From the NCBI GenBank assembly GCA_963768025.1, contig CAVYGM010000026.1, forward strand, positions 1 to 64,000: DNA of 64,000 nucleotides. Reading direction: 5' to 3'. Positions within the stretch are counted from its first letter, which is position 1. The number at the start of each line of letters is the position of its first letter. Positions 20,501-29,229 of the stretch are shown here, one piece after another. The stretch is from CAVYGM01 sp963768025. GTDB lineage: Bacteria; Bacteroidota; Bacteroidia; Cytophagales; Spirosomataceae. The position numbers were made by a program, and so were the translations under genes. The notes beneath the pieces are model-generated. The model saw only the letters and a list, made by a program, of their open reading frames with translations. It made no database searches and was not told the origin of the DNA.

Positions 20501-23465
20501 GGGCAGCATCGGGGACTTCGTCTGGAAGGACCTCAACGACAACGGCCAGCAGAACGCGGGCGAACCGGGCGTCAACGGCGTGAAGGTGATCCTATGGCGG
20601 GCCGTGGGCGGGGTGCCCGTAACCAAGCTCGACTCGACCATCACGGCGGGCAACGGAGCGTACAGCTTCACCAACCTGAAAAAGGATACCTACATCGTGC
20701 AACTGGTGCTCAGCACGCTGCCCGACAGCTGCCAGATCAGCACCAAGCCCAACACCGGCAACGACGCGACCGATAGTGACTTCACCCCGACGGGTTTATC
20801 ACCGGTGGTGAGCATCGATCCGGCGCTGGGCGGAATCAGCAAGGACAACAACACCATCGACGCGGGCTTGTTCTCGCCCAAGGGCAGCGTCGGGGACTTC
20901 GTTTGGAAGGACCTCAACGATAACGGCCAGCAGGACGCAGGCGAACCGGGCGTCAACGGCGTGAAGGTGATCCTATGGCGGGCCGTGGGCGGAGTACCTG
21001 TATCCAAGCTCGACTCGACCATCACGGCGGGCAACGGCGCATACAGCTTCACTAACCTGAAAAAGGATACCTACATCGTGCAGGTGGTTCTCAGTACCTT
21101 ACCTGCAAGTTGTGTGATCAGCACCAAGCCTAACACGGGTAACGATGCTACTGACAGCGACTTCACTCCAACGGGCTTGTCGCCGGTAGTGAGCATTGAT
21201 CCGGCGCTGGGCGGAATCAGCAAGGACAACAACACCATCGACGCGGGCTTATTCTCGCCCAAGGGTAGTATTGGCGACTATGTTTGGAAGGATCTCAACG
21301 ACAACGGTATCCAGAACGCCGGTGAACCGGGCGTGCGCGGGGTGATCGTGCAGCTGCTGAACGGCAACACCAATGCCGTCATTACTTCCGATACCACCGA
21401 TGCTAACGGCATCTACGGCTTCTCTAACCTGGACAGCGGCAACTACAAAGTGAAAATCGTGGTGAGCAGCCTGCCTGATTCCTGCCTGATCACACCTAAA
21501 AAGGATGTGGCAATTGGGGGCGGCAACGACACCAACGACTCGGACTTTGACCCCGCCACGGCGGAAAGCCCGGTGATCGTGATCAACACCCTGGGCACTG
21601 GCATCCAGAAGGACAACAATACCATTGACGCGGGCTTGTTCTCGCCCAAGGGCTCGATTGGCGACTTCGTCTGGAAGGATCTCAACGACAACGGCCAGCA
21701 GAACGCGGGCGAACCGGGCGTCAATGGCGTGAAGGTGATCCTGTGGCGGGCCGTGGGCGGAGTACCTACTACCAAGCTGGACTCGACCGTGACAGCGGGC
21801 AATGGAGCGTATACATTCGCCAATGTGGTGAAAGGAACCTACATTGTTCAGATTGTGGTGAGTACCTTACCAGATACCTGCCTGATCAGTACCAAACCCA
21901 ACACGGGTAACGACGCGACCGACAGCGACTTCAGCCCGACGGGCCTGTCGCCGGTGGTAACTATCGATCCGGCGCTAGGCGGGGTGAATAAGGATAACAA
22001 TACAATTGATGCCGGCTTGTACACACCGTGTATCAAACCGACAATCGGCCTGGCTACACCAAAACCAGCCACTTGTATTGGAACCGTCACCCTCAATGAT
22101 GCCTCGTTTACGGTGACTGGGATTAGCGGTGGCGACCGGTATACATTTGCTACCACCCTTGCGGGTCTGGCACCTTACGCCACGGCTGTTCCGTTGGTTG
22201 GCAATAGTTTTGCGGTTTCCAATCTTCCAAATCCTGGGAATCCCCTCGGACAGACGTACTTTGTCAGAGTGTACAACGGGAAAACAAATTGCTTCCAGGA
22301 TTTAACAGTTGTAATTCCTTTCATTGATTGTTCCATCAATTGTGTGAAACCGGTTGCCGGCCCAGACAAGTTTGTGTGCAAGCCAGTAACAACAACCGAT
22401 TTGCCCGATGCGGCCATCAATGAAACATGGACGGTTGGCTCCACAAATCCAGCCGTTACGACCATCAACCCGACGACAGGTGTTGTTAGCGGCCTTACCA
22501 TAAGTGGTATCTATACCTTCATCTTGCGGGATAAAACGTTGGGAAGTACCTGTTCGGACACGGTGAATGTATTCGTAGGCGTACTTGAATTACCAAAGCA
22601 GAGTACTTGCTTCGATACCCTGACCTTGCCTAGGGTTGCCGGGGCTACCTATACCAAAGCTGCGGGCAATCCGGCCAGCATTACAGCGAACGGTTTCGCC
22701 AGCGGAATGGTGACCCCCGGTACAGTTTACACCTTTATCATCAGCCGTGGGCAATGTGTGGATACAGTTCGCGTGGAGCGACTGAATTGCAACAAAATCT
22801 ACGATTTGGCCCTTGATAAATCCATAAGTAAGAAAATGGCCCTGTTAGGTGATACGATTACCTACACGGTTAGAGTATGGAACGAAGGCCAGGCAACGGT
22901 ACATGGTGTGGAGGTAACCGACGCACTTAATGCGGGTGTACAATACATCAGCAGTGTGGCTGAACTCGGTAGCTATTCGCCGGTATCCAAAAAATGGAAC
23001 TTCGATAGCCTTACCGTGGGTGATACGGTGTCGCTGGTTATCAAAGTGAAGGTCATAGGTCAAGGGGTGTGGTTCAACACCGCAGAGATTACCAAAATGA
23101 CTGAGAAGGATAACGACAGCACCCCCGGAAACGGAACCGAAGGAGAGGATGACATCGACCGCGAGTGCTTTACGGTACCCTTCCTGATTTGCCGTGGGCA
23201 GGGAAGTGGGCTTCAGTTGGCGGTACCCGCCCAGTATACCGGCGTAGTGTGGTTCCGCAAGGTTCAAAACGGCACTCCCGTACAGGTGGGAACGGGCAAC
23301 AGCTTCCTCGCGAACGAAACCCAGCTGGGAAGTTACGAATACACCTTTACTTCTACCTCCGGTACCTGTCCGGCCGAAGGCTGCTGTCCAATACTGATCG
23401 TGGTTCAGGATTGCTGCCCCGTAGAAGTATGTGTACCGTTTGTCATCACAAAAAAGAAACGATAG
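8553..23465 (+). CDS. Giant secreted repeat protein (adhesin-like), reconstructed across consensus frameshifts
   Basis: About 4,970 codons; start and stop share one frame, interrupted by some 20 small indels between 10965 and 18605. A signal peptide covers about residues 1-40, ending AVAQ. A unique domain follows (to about 335) that may be a choice-of-anchor/ice-binding-like beta-helix (weak). Then come three 299-residue repeats, a block of diverged Ig-like repeats, a 165-residue tandem array, further 80-85-residue repeats (SPAGGTW...GTYRFIYS, 18720-20110), five SdrD-B-like domains with WKDLNDNG, and a DUF11-like domain (TYTVRVWNEG, near 22850). The end is Cys-rich, finishing VCVPFVITKKKR. 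No KxYPNP-type T9SS or CHU_C-type domain is visible at the C-terminus. It is most likely a cell-surface or matrix adhesin. Copy number and frame inside the array should not be trusted. Confidence 0.8.
9595..12260 (+). repeat. Three long direct repeats of 897 bp within the giant protein
   Basis: Copies begin near 9600, 10497 and 11395. Copies 1 and 2 are nearly identical; copy 3 is clearly diverged. Each encodes about 299 residues: a GPDQTIAC-type Ig-like segment followed by a segment with SAKQEWKINPDQTVTI, an AIGWPGGHSFGNLVGS motif and a Cys-Pro end. Copy 2 carries an extra base at about 10965 that splits the frame. The spacing from copy 2 to copy 3 is 898, as expected for one inserted base. 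Confidence 0.9.
12985..18715 (+). repeat. Tandem array of about twelve 495-bp GC-rich units
   Basis: Each unit encodes 165 residues in two related halves: one starting GPDVSICAP, ending at TCTDTASVVRN, and one starting GPDQTLACANP, ending at APCQGCVKPNAG. Eleven full units plus a twelfth first half are present. Spacing between equivalent positions (from 13141 to 18606) ranges from 494 to 502 instead of exactly 495, because of small indels located where unit variants differ. GC content is visibly higher than in the flanks. The second half of the unit at 17690-17930 is a variant resembling the flanking SPAGGTW repeats. Confidence 0.92.
20115..22029 (+). repeat. Five SdrD-B-like domain repeats
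   Basis: Copies start at 20115, 20502, 20883, 21264 and 21651 (spacings 387, 381, 381, 387). Each begins GS(I/V)GD(Y/F)VWKDLNDNG and ends DNNTIDAGL. Copies 1 and 4 form one subtype (GVRGVIVQLLNG) and copies 2, 3 and 5 another (GVNGVKVILWRAVGG), so the array arose by block duplication. Conserved Asp/Asn residues resemble the calcium-stabilised B repeats of Sdr adhesins, and SdrD-B domains usually form rigid stalks. Confidence 0.9.
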
Positions 23466-23500
23466 CCATGAATGAATAAATTGTAGGCTGAATAATGCAC

Positions 23501-23531
23501 AAAAGCCATCCCGAATCACGGGATGGCTTTT
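23501..23531. terminator. Strong rho-independent terminator after the giant protein
   Basis: A perfect 13-bp stem (23501-23513 with 23519-23531) has a 5-base loop, an A-run on the left and a T-rich right flank. It lies 36 bp past the stop at 23465 and upstream of the convergent DUF1684 gene end, so it can serve both strands. Confidence 0.92.
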
Positions 23532-23575
23532 GTATTTTAAAAGGTCAGTATACCTAATTTTGTGGACTACTTGTC

Positions 23576-24187
23576 CTAGTGATCCTTCCCGAAATTCTGC
23601 TCACCGGCCTCAATCCTGACATTCAAGTGGTTTTCTTTGGGAGGAATCGGACAATTAAATCCTTCGGAATAGGCACAGTACGGGTTGTACACTTTGTTGA
23701 AATCAAGAACAAACATCGAATTTTGAATTTCGGTGGTGTACAGGTCCAGGTAGCGGCCGCCACCATAGGTCTCCTCGGTATTGGTCAAATCCTTAAAAAG
23801 AATAAATAGGTGGTTTTTGTAAATCGGAATAGTAGCTAGGGTCAGATTCCTGAAGACGCTCAGGGTGTGAGTGGTACCTTTTAATTCAAATTGAAATTCG
23901 CCATACTTTACAAATTCCTTCTTATTTCCACTGTACGTGGGAATATCAAACGGGACACTCTCCGGTGAGGGGGTAAACTTCGCCGTAACTCTATACGCTG
24001 GATCAGGCGCAAAAAAGCGAAGGTACTGAAGGTCGCTTTCCGGCATCGGTGGTTTGGCACTATGGGCAAATTTTTCTTTGTACCCATCGCGGTAGGCTTT
24101 AATCTCCCCTTTGAAATCCTGTGCTTGTGTAACGAGCCCTACCATCATCAGGCTACCTGCTAAGAATGAAATTACATTTTTTTTCAT
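23576..24187 (-). CDS. DUF1684 domain-containing secreted protein
   Basis: A 203-residue protein with a signal peptide (MKKNVISFLAGSLMMVGLVTQAQ) and a DUF1684 domain. Family motifs are PDPAYRV near residue 60, YGGGRYLDL near 140, and the C-terminal LDFNKVYNPYCAY...CPIPPKEN block. The biochemical function of DUF1684 is not established; the conserved Gly-rich, Asn and Cys residues suggest a binding or catalytic pocket. A paralogue lies at 32654-33310. It is a single gene, divergent from the response regulator at 24422. Confidence 0.88.
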   Translation of the reverse strand: MKKNVISFLAGSLMMVGLVTQAQDFKGEIKAYRDGYKEKFAHSAKPPMPESDLQYLRFFAPDPAYRVTAKFTPSPESVPFDIPTYSGNKKEFVKYGEFQFELKGTTHTLSVFRNLTLATIPIYKNHLFILFKDLTNTEETYGGGRYLDLYTTEIQNSMFVLDFNKVYNPYCAYSEGFNCPIPPKENHLNVRIEAGEQNFGKDH

Positions 24188-24421
24188 ACAGTGGTATTTT
24201 TAGTACAATTTAAGTAGGAATATACGATTATTTTAAGAAGGCAGTTTTCTAACTAGGTGAACTGCTTCGGTCTAGGATTAACGAAACATTGGGTTTAAAT
24301 ATCCCAAAAGCTTATTTTTTTTGCATGAATTCGTAACTTCCTAATCACCATATTTGTGTTCTTGATACATTTATTCCTAAATTCACCAAGCCAAATTAAT
24401 TTAAAACCCGAACAAATTCAC

Positions 24422-24799
24422 ATGTCGTATACCAAACGTGTCTTAATCGCCGAAGATAGCTCGGTAATTCAAAACTTAGCCCGTAAGATCCTGGAATTCC
24501 AGAATTACGAAATCACCGCAGTCAAAAACGGGGAACAGGTGCTCCAGCTACTTGAAAAGGAGGACTTTGACATTATTCTGCTTGACATCAACATGCCAAT
24601 TATGGACGGGATGGAATGTGCGCGGAAAATCAGGGAATTGGGAGATGCCAAAAAAGCCAAGACCCCGATCGTGGCCATTACCGGCAACGCCAAGAATTAT
24701 ACCGAAGAGGATTTCAAAGAGGCCGGGTTTAACGATGCCCTGATGAAGCCACTAAACTTTGATCGGTTGGTGGAAGTTGTGGCAAATTTGACAGAGTAA
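24422..24799 (+). CDS. Single-domain response regulator (CheY-like)
   Basis: A 125-residue stand-alone receiver domain with the N-terminal acidic pair in LIAEDSSV, the phospho-acceptor Asp in ILLDINMPIMDG (about residue 57), the switch Thr in AITGN and Lys in MKPLNF. No output domain is present, so it acts by protein contact or as a phosphorelay intermediate. I chose the ATG at 24422 (MSYTKRVLIAED) over one 66 bp upstream because receiver domains start directly before beta-strand 1. The metallo-hydrolase gene follows after 5 bp, implying co-transcription. The HPt-bearing hybrid kinase at 4047 is a possible partner (inference only). Confidence 0.93.
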   Translation: MSYTKRVLIAEDSSVIQNLARKILEFQNYEITAVKNGEQVLQLLEKEDFDIILLDINMPIMDGMECARKIRELGDAKKAKTPIVAITGNAKNYTEEDFKEAGFNDALMKPLNFDRLVEVVANLTE

Positions 24800-24804
24800 T
24801 CTGG

Positions 24805-25566
24805 ATGAATATTACTTTTCTTGGCACTGGCACATCGCAGGGAGTACCCGTTATTGCCTGCGAATGTGCCGTTTGCCGTTCCCTTGACTACCGCGACAAA
24901 CGCTTGCGTGTTTCGGTTTGGATCGAGGTAAACGGCAAATCCTTTGTCATAGATACGGGCCCTGATTTCAGACAGCAGATGTTGCGGGCCCGAGTTCCCC
25001 GGCTGGATGCTGTCCTTTTTACCCACCAACACAAGGACCATACCGCCGGGTTGGACGATGTCAGGGCGTTTAATTTTAGCCAGCAAAAAGACATGCCACT
25101 CTACGGTAGGAGTGAGGTCCTCGGCCAAATCCGGTCGGAGTTTGCTTACGCGTTTTCTGAGAAGCGGTATCCGGGAGTTCCCCGTCTTCAGCTGCATTCG
25201 ATTGAAAACCAGCCCTTCGAAATTGAAGGGGTACCTGTAATTCCGGTGGAGGTTATGCATCACCAATTGCCGGTTTTTGGCTTTCGGATTGGGGATTTTA
25301 CCTATATCACCGATGCTAATTTTATTGCCGAATCGGAATTGAAAAAAATCGAAGGCAGCCGGGTGCTGGTTTTGGATGCCTTACAGCGCGAATCCCACGT
25401 GTCCCATTTTACCCTTTCCCAGGCCCTGGATTTGATAGATCGCCTCGACGTCCCCTGTGCCTACCTTACCCACCTAAGCCACCGGATGGGGCTTCATGCC
25501 CAGGTTGACAAAGAGCTTCCGGCCAATGTTTCCCTTGCCTACGATGGATTGAAAATTTCGATATAG
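24805..25566 (+). CDS. Metallo-beta-lactamase-fold hydrolase, PhnP-like
   Basis: A 253-residue MBL-fold enzyme. The N-terminus FLGTGTSQGVP and a Cys pair (CECAVC, about residues 18-23) resemble PhnP-type phosphodiesterases. The metal-binding motif THQHKDHTAGLDD lies at about residue 73, with further His and Asp ligands downstream (MHHQLPVFG, YITDANF). PhnP cleaves cyclic ribose phosphates in phosphonate metabolism, but no phn genes are nearby, so the substrate is open. It is translated 5 bp after the response regulator stop. The ORF is intact. Confidence 0.88.
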   Translation: MNITFLGTGTSQGVPVIACECAVCRSLDYRDKRLRVSVWIEVNGKSFVIDTGPDFRQQMLRARVPRLDAVLFTHQHKDHTAGLDDVRAFNFSQQKDMPLYGRSEVLGQIRSEFAYAFSEKRYPGVPRLQLHSIENQPFEIEGVPVIPVEVMHHQLPVFGFRIGDFTYITDANFIAESELKKIEGSRVLVLDALQRESHVSHFTLSQALDLIDRLDVPCAYLTHLSHRMGLHAQVDKELPANVSLAYDGLKISI

Positions 25567-25623
25567 CTTTTCCCGATTTTTCCGTACCATCAACTCCGAT
25601 CGCCTTACCTACCCTTTTAATCC

Positions 25624-27196
25624 GTGCACCAAAATTTTTACTTTCTGCGTAAGTTGGCTCCGGAGCTGGCCCATAAGCTTGCCGGAAAGCAGTTTATGGA
25701 GGCCTTTTCCCAGGAAAAGAACGAAATCGTGTTTGTTTTTGCCCAGGCGAGAGGCAAGAATAATTTTTATAAACCCTTCTTTCCTAAGAGCTACGCTTCG
25801 TCCTGATTTTGCCTGTCTAAGTTTTCCCGATCAGTTTGATCGTGCTCGCAAGAATAGCGTGGATTTGTTTACGGATATCTACGAGCAGGAGGTAACCCAG
25901 GTTCGGGTGTTCCACCAGGAAAGAGCGTTGGGAATCTACCTTCGGAATGGCGATGTCCTGGTCTTCAAACTGTTTGGTAATCGGTCCAACATTATCCATT
26001 TTAATAGCCAGGGGGAGGTAACGGATGTATTCAACAACAAGCTGGTCAGTGACCAAAATTTGAAATTAGAAGGTCTTGATCGTACGCTGGATCAAACCTA
26101 CGAGGCATTTCTGGCCCATGAAGGAAAACACGAGCCCCTTTTTCCGACGTTTGGCAAGATGGTGAACGAATACCTTTTCTCAAAGCTGGCGGACGTGGAA
26201 GACCCACATTCTCGCTGGGAGATCGTGCAACACACTCTGAAACAATTGGAAACGCCCCGCTATTACCTGACTTACCTCCACCATAGCCCCGCGCTCTCCT
26301 TGCTTCCCGTGGGTACGGTGTCGGAGGAATTCAGTGACCCCATGGAGGCTTTGAACAGGTTTTACCATGCCTATACCCGGCTAGGGGCGCTCGAAAAAGA
26401 AAAAGGGGAGTGGCTGCGGCTGCTGCAGAAGCGGGCTAAGCAAACCGAGAACTACCTGGCCAACTCCTCCAAAAAACTAGTGGAGTTGGAAATTGGGGGC
26501 AAAAACGAGGAACTTGGCCATATTCTGATGGCCAACCTCCACGCAATACCCGACCGGGTGGAGCGGGTAGAATTGTACGATTTTTATCGGGATAAACCAA
26601 TCACGATAAAATTAAAAAAAGACCTTTCACCCCAAAAAAATGCGGAGGTATACTACCGAAAAGCAAAAAATGAAAAAATTGAAATTGAGAAGTTGCAGGA
26701 AAATATCGCCCAAAGGCAGGACGAATTACTAACGCTGTGGGAGAAGTATGAAGCCATTGAGAAAATAGAACACCTGCGGGAGCTGAGGACTTACGTAAAA
26801 AAGAACGGGTTGACCCCAACCAAAGCCGGGGAAGATCAGGGGCAGCTGTTTCGCAAAGTTGACTACATGGGCTTCCTGATTTTGGTCGGGAGGAATGCCA
26901 AAAACAACGATTTGCTTACCCAACAATACGCCTACAAGGAGGACCTCTGGTTGCACGCCCGCGACGTGACCGGTTCCCATGTAGTGATCAAATATCAGGC
27001 AGGAAAGAAATTTCCGGCACCGGTTATCGAGCGGGCCGCCCAACTTGCGGCCTTTTATTCCAAACGACGCACGGATAGCCTTTGTCCGGTGATTGTGACC
27101 ACCAAAAAATTTGTCCGGAAGCCCAAAGGATTTCCTCAGGGAGCCGTTCGCATCGAAAAAGAAGAGGTAGTGATGGTGGAACCGCTGGGAGAATAG
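25624..27196 (+). CDS. NFACT family protein (RqcH/Rqc2-like), one frameshift
   Basis: About 524 codons starting at a GTG. NFACT proteins bind obstructed 50S-peptidyl-tRNA complexes; bacterial RqcH adds C-terminal alanine tails. Domains: NFACT-N (about 1-200, with CLSFP and ARKNSVDLF), a long coiled-coil/HhH middle (about 230-390), and NFACT-R (about 400-510) with LVGRNAKNNDLLT and DLWLHARDVTGSHV. The frame breaks at 25783, where TTT (Phe) is followed by one extra C. Removing it restores the reading FFLRATLRPDFACLSF. This looks like a TTT/TTC allele merge, not a mutation. It follows the MBL gene by 57 bp. Confidence 0.88.
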
Positions 27197-27205
27197 CCGG
27201 CGGGC

Positions 27206-27883
27206 TTACAGGTCCCGGTTTTCTTTTTTGGGGAGTGCTTCAATGTCGGCATCCAATTCCCGGTAGGCCGAAAACTTGTTGAGCATTTTCTGGTTGGCTT
27301 CGCTCAGCTGCATGTCTACCTTCCAATTCATGGTGGCAGCCAATTGGTACATCATGAGCTGAATTTGATTATTGGCAATGCGGGGCAAATCGCTTTCCAG
27401 GGCTTTTTCGTTCATGGTTTCTTTGGCCTCCGACAAGATTTGCGTGTAGTCGTCCGTTTGAAAGCGATTGATCCAGCCTTGCTCAATATCATAAAATTTG
27501 TACTCGGTATCCATGGACAGTACCTCGGGGGCGGGAAAATACTCCACCACTATCTTTCGGGTTTCGCCTTCTACCCGCAAGCGCATCTTTGAAAAATCGA
27601 ATCCAACCAGCACTTTGGCTTTTGCGATGATGAGGGCTTTCTTTTTATCTTTAAAAAGGCTCCAAATGTCAAGGTCGTGCTGATAATTGTATATTTCGGT
27701 AAAGTACCCTTCGGCCATTACCACCTTGAAAACTTTTTCAATTCGCTCGATCAACACCGTCGCATCTCGGGTAGGCTCCGTTTTTTTTCGGTACCTTCCG
27801 GTCCAAAAATAAAATGCTCCAATGCCAAAGCCCGCCCCTACACTCAACGTGATCATAAAAAAAAGAAGCGTGGTAAAATCCAT
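27206..27883 (-). CDS. DUF4230 membrane-anchored protein
   Basis: A 225-residue protein with one N-terminal transmembrane helix (about residues 5-28) followed by a short basic stretch and a DUF4230 domain (about 40-205). Features are KVVMAEGYFTEIYNY, ALIIAKAKVLVGFD and the C-terminal amphipathic helices. The function of DUF4230 is unknown; the topology predicts a domain attached to the membrane, probably facing the periplasm. It diverges from miaA and is convergent with the NFACT gene (10 bp apart). Confidence 0.8.
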   Translation of the reverse strand: MDFTTLLFFMITLSVGAGFGIGAFYFWTGRYRKKTEPTRDATVLIERIEKVFKVVMAEGYFTEIYNYQHDLDIWSLFKDKKKALIIAKAKVLVGFDFSKMRLRVEGETRKIVVEYFPAPEVLSMDTEYKFYDIEQGWINRFQTDDYTQILSEAKETMNEKALESDLPRIANNQIQLMMYQLAATMNWKVDMQLSEANQKMLNKFSAYRELDADIEALPKKENRDL

Positions 27884-27890
27884 GTTGTTG

Positions 27891-27898
27891 TATTTTTG
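27891..27898 (+). promoter_or_regulatory. Putative -7 box upstream of miaA
   Basis: TATTTTTG at 27891-27898 fits TAnnTTTG exactly and lies 40 bp before the miaA start. I see no clear TTTG element 19-23 bases upstream, so support is partial. Confidence 0.35.
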
Positions 27899-27938
27899 TA
27901 TCTTCTAAAATTCAGATAAAAAGCGGATAAACACAAAC

Positions 27939-28844
27939 GTGAGTGATAAATACCTGATAGTAGTGGCGGGTCCGACGGCGGTGGGCAAGACCAACCTTTG
28001 TCTCAAATTGGCCAATGAGCTTGATACAGAAATCATATCGGCCGATTCCCGGCAATTTTTTAAGGAATTATCCATCGGGACGGCCAAGCCATCCCCAGCG
28101 GAACTCGCCTTGGTGAAGCACCACTTTATCAATTCTCATTCCATTGCGGAGCCGTACAGTGCCGGAGATTATGAGCGGGACGCCTTGGCCTTGATCGAAG
28201 ACCTGTTTAAGAAAAAAGATGTCCTGATCCTGACTGGCGGGTCTGGTCTGTACATCAAGGCCGTGTGCGAGGGCCTCGACAACCTGCCCCAGCCTTCCCC
28301 CGGCCTGCGGGAGGAATTGATGCGGGTACTTCGGGAAGACGGCCTCGACTACCTACAATCCGAACTTCTGCACATTGATCCTACGTTTGCGTCTACTCCC
28401 GAATTCTTTAACCCCCAGCGGGTTGTGCGCGCTTTGGAAGTATTCTATACGTCGGGGAGGGTACTCTCCACCTTTCATACAGAGCACAAAAAAGCGCGAC
28501 CGTTTAAAATGATCAGGCTGGCCCTGAATCGGGATCGGCCGGAGCTATATGCGAGAATAGATAAGCGAATGGATGAGATGTTGAAAGCGGGCTTGGTGGA
28601 GGAGGCCAAGGGTGTGGGCGGCTACCGCCACAACCACGCACTCAAAACGGTGGGATACAAGGAGGTGTATGATTTTCTGGATGGAAAATATCCTGAGGAA
28701 GAGATGGTTCGCCTCCTAAAACAAAATTCCCGGCGGTACGCCAAACGACAAATTACCTGGTTTAGGCATCAAGGAGAGTTTACCTGGTTCGATGCCGATG
28801 CCTATGGCCCGGTAAGGGACTGGGTTTTAGGACAACTTGTATAG
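27939..28844 (+). CDS. miaA: tRNA dimethylallyltransferase
   Basis: MiaA transfers the dimethylallyl group of DMAPP to N6 of adenosine-37 in tRNAs that read UNN codons. The 301-residue protein has the P-loop GPTAVGKT (about residue 10), the base-recognition and catalytic segment ISADSRQFFKEL, the LTGGSGLYIKAV motif near residue 105, and the C-terminal motif KRQITWFRHQ. It starts with GTG. It is monocistronic, bounded by the hairpin at 28847. Intact. Confidence 0.96.
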   Translation: MSDKYLIVVAGPTAVGKTNLCLKLANELDTEIISADSRQFFKELSIGTAKPSPAELALVKHHFINSHSIAEPYSAGDYERDALALIEDLFKKKDVLILTGGSGLYIKAVCEGLDNLPQPSPGLREELMRVLREDGLDYLQSELLHIDPTFASTPEFFNPQRVVRALEVFYTSGRVLSTFHTEHKKARPFKMIRLALNRDRPELYARIDKRMDEMLKAGLVEEAKGVGGYRHNHALKTVGYKEVYDFLDGKYPEEEMVRLLKQNSRRYAKRQITWFRHQGEFTWFDADAYGPVRDWVLGQLV

Positions 28845-28846
28845 AT

Positions 28847-28871
28847 ACGCCCGGCAAGGTTTGCCGGGCGT
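28847..28871. terminator. GC-rich hairpin between convergent miaA and rhodanese genes
   Basis: An 11-bp perfect stem (28847-28857 with 28861-28871) and a 3-base loop start 3 bp after the miaA stop. The T-run is weak, but the placement between convergent genes supports a bidirectional terminator. Confidence 0.75.
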
Positions 28872-28900
28872 TCACCTATTTTGCCAAAAAATCGGATTAC

Positions 28901-29212
28901 TTACGCTTCTTCCTCTGCCTCCATTGTACGGTAGGCCAAAATCCCTCCCAGAACATTGCGAACATTGCTGAAGCCGTTGGCTTGAAGGAATTTTTGGGCG
29001 TTGCCACTGCGGGCACCGGAGCGGCAGTGAATGATAATTTCCTCGTCTTTAAGGTCTTCCAGTTCGGACAGATGGTCCGGGAATTCGCCCAGGGGAATAA
29101 GAGTTGCACCCAGGTTATCATCCTCGTACTCGTACTCTTCCCGAACGTCGTAGAAATTGAGTTTTTCACCACTTTCGAGGCGGCCTTTCAGCTCTTGTAC
29201 CGTGATATCCAT
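28901..29212 (-). CDS. Rhodanese-like domain protein
   Basis: A 103-residue single rhodanese domain, the size of a GlpE/PspE-type protein. It has FYDVREEYEYEDDNLGA and the active-site loop HCRSGARSG, with Cys near residue 66 expected to carry a persulfide. It could be a thiosulfate:thiol sulfurtransferase or a sulfur carrier; the sequence alone cannot decide. It is the last gene of the PASTA, T9SS protein, rhodanese run on the minus strand, 17 bp after its neighbour. Confidence 0.92.
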   Translation of the reverse strand: MDITVQELKGRLESGEKLNFYDVREEYEYEDDNLGATLIPLGEFPDHLSELEDLKDEEIIIHCRSGARSGNAQKFLQANGFSNVRNVLGGILAYRTMEAEEEA

Positions 29213-29229
29213 AGAGAGGAAAGTTTAGG

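Noticed and set aside
24349..24356. CATATTTG as a promoter -7 box for the response regulator.
   Set aside because: One mismatch and the nearest TTTG is 25 bases upstream, outside the 19-23 spacing seen at the better promoters here.
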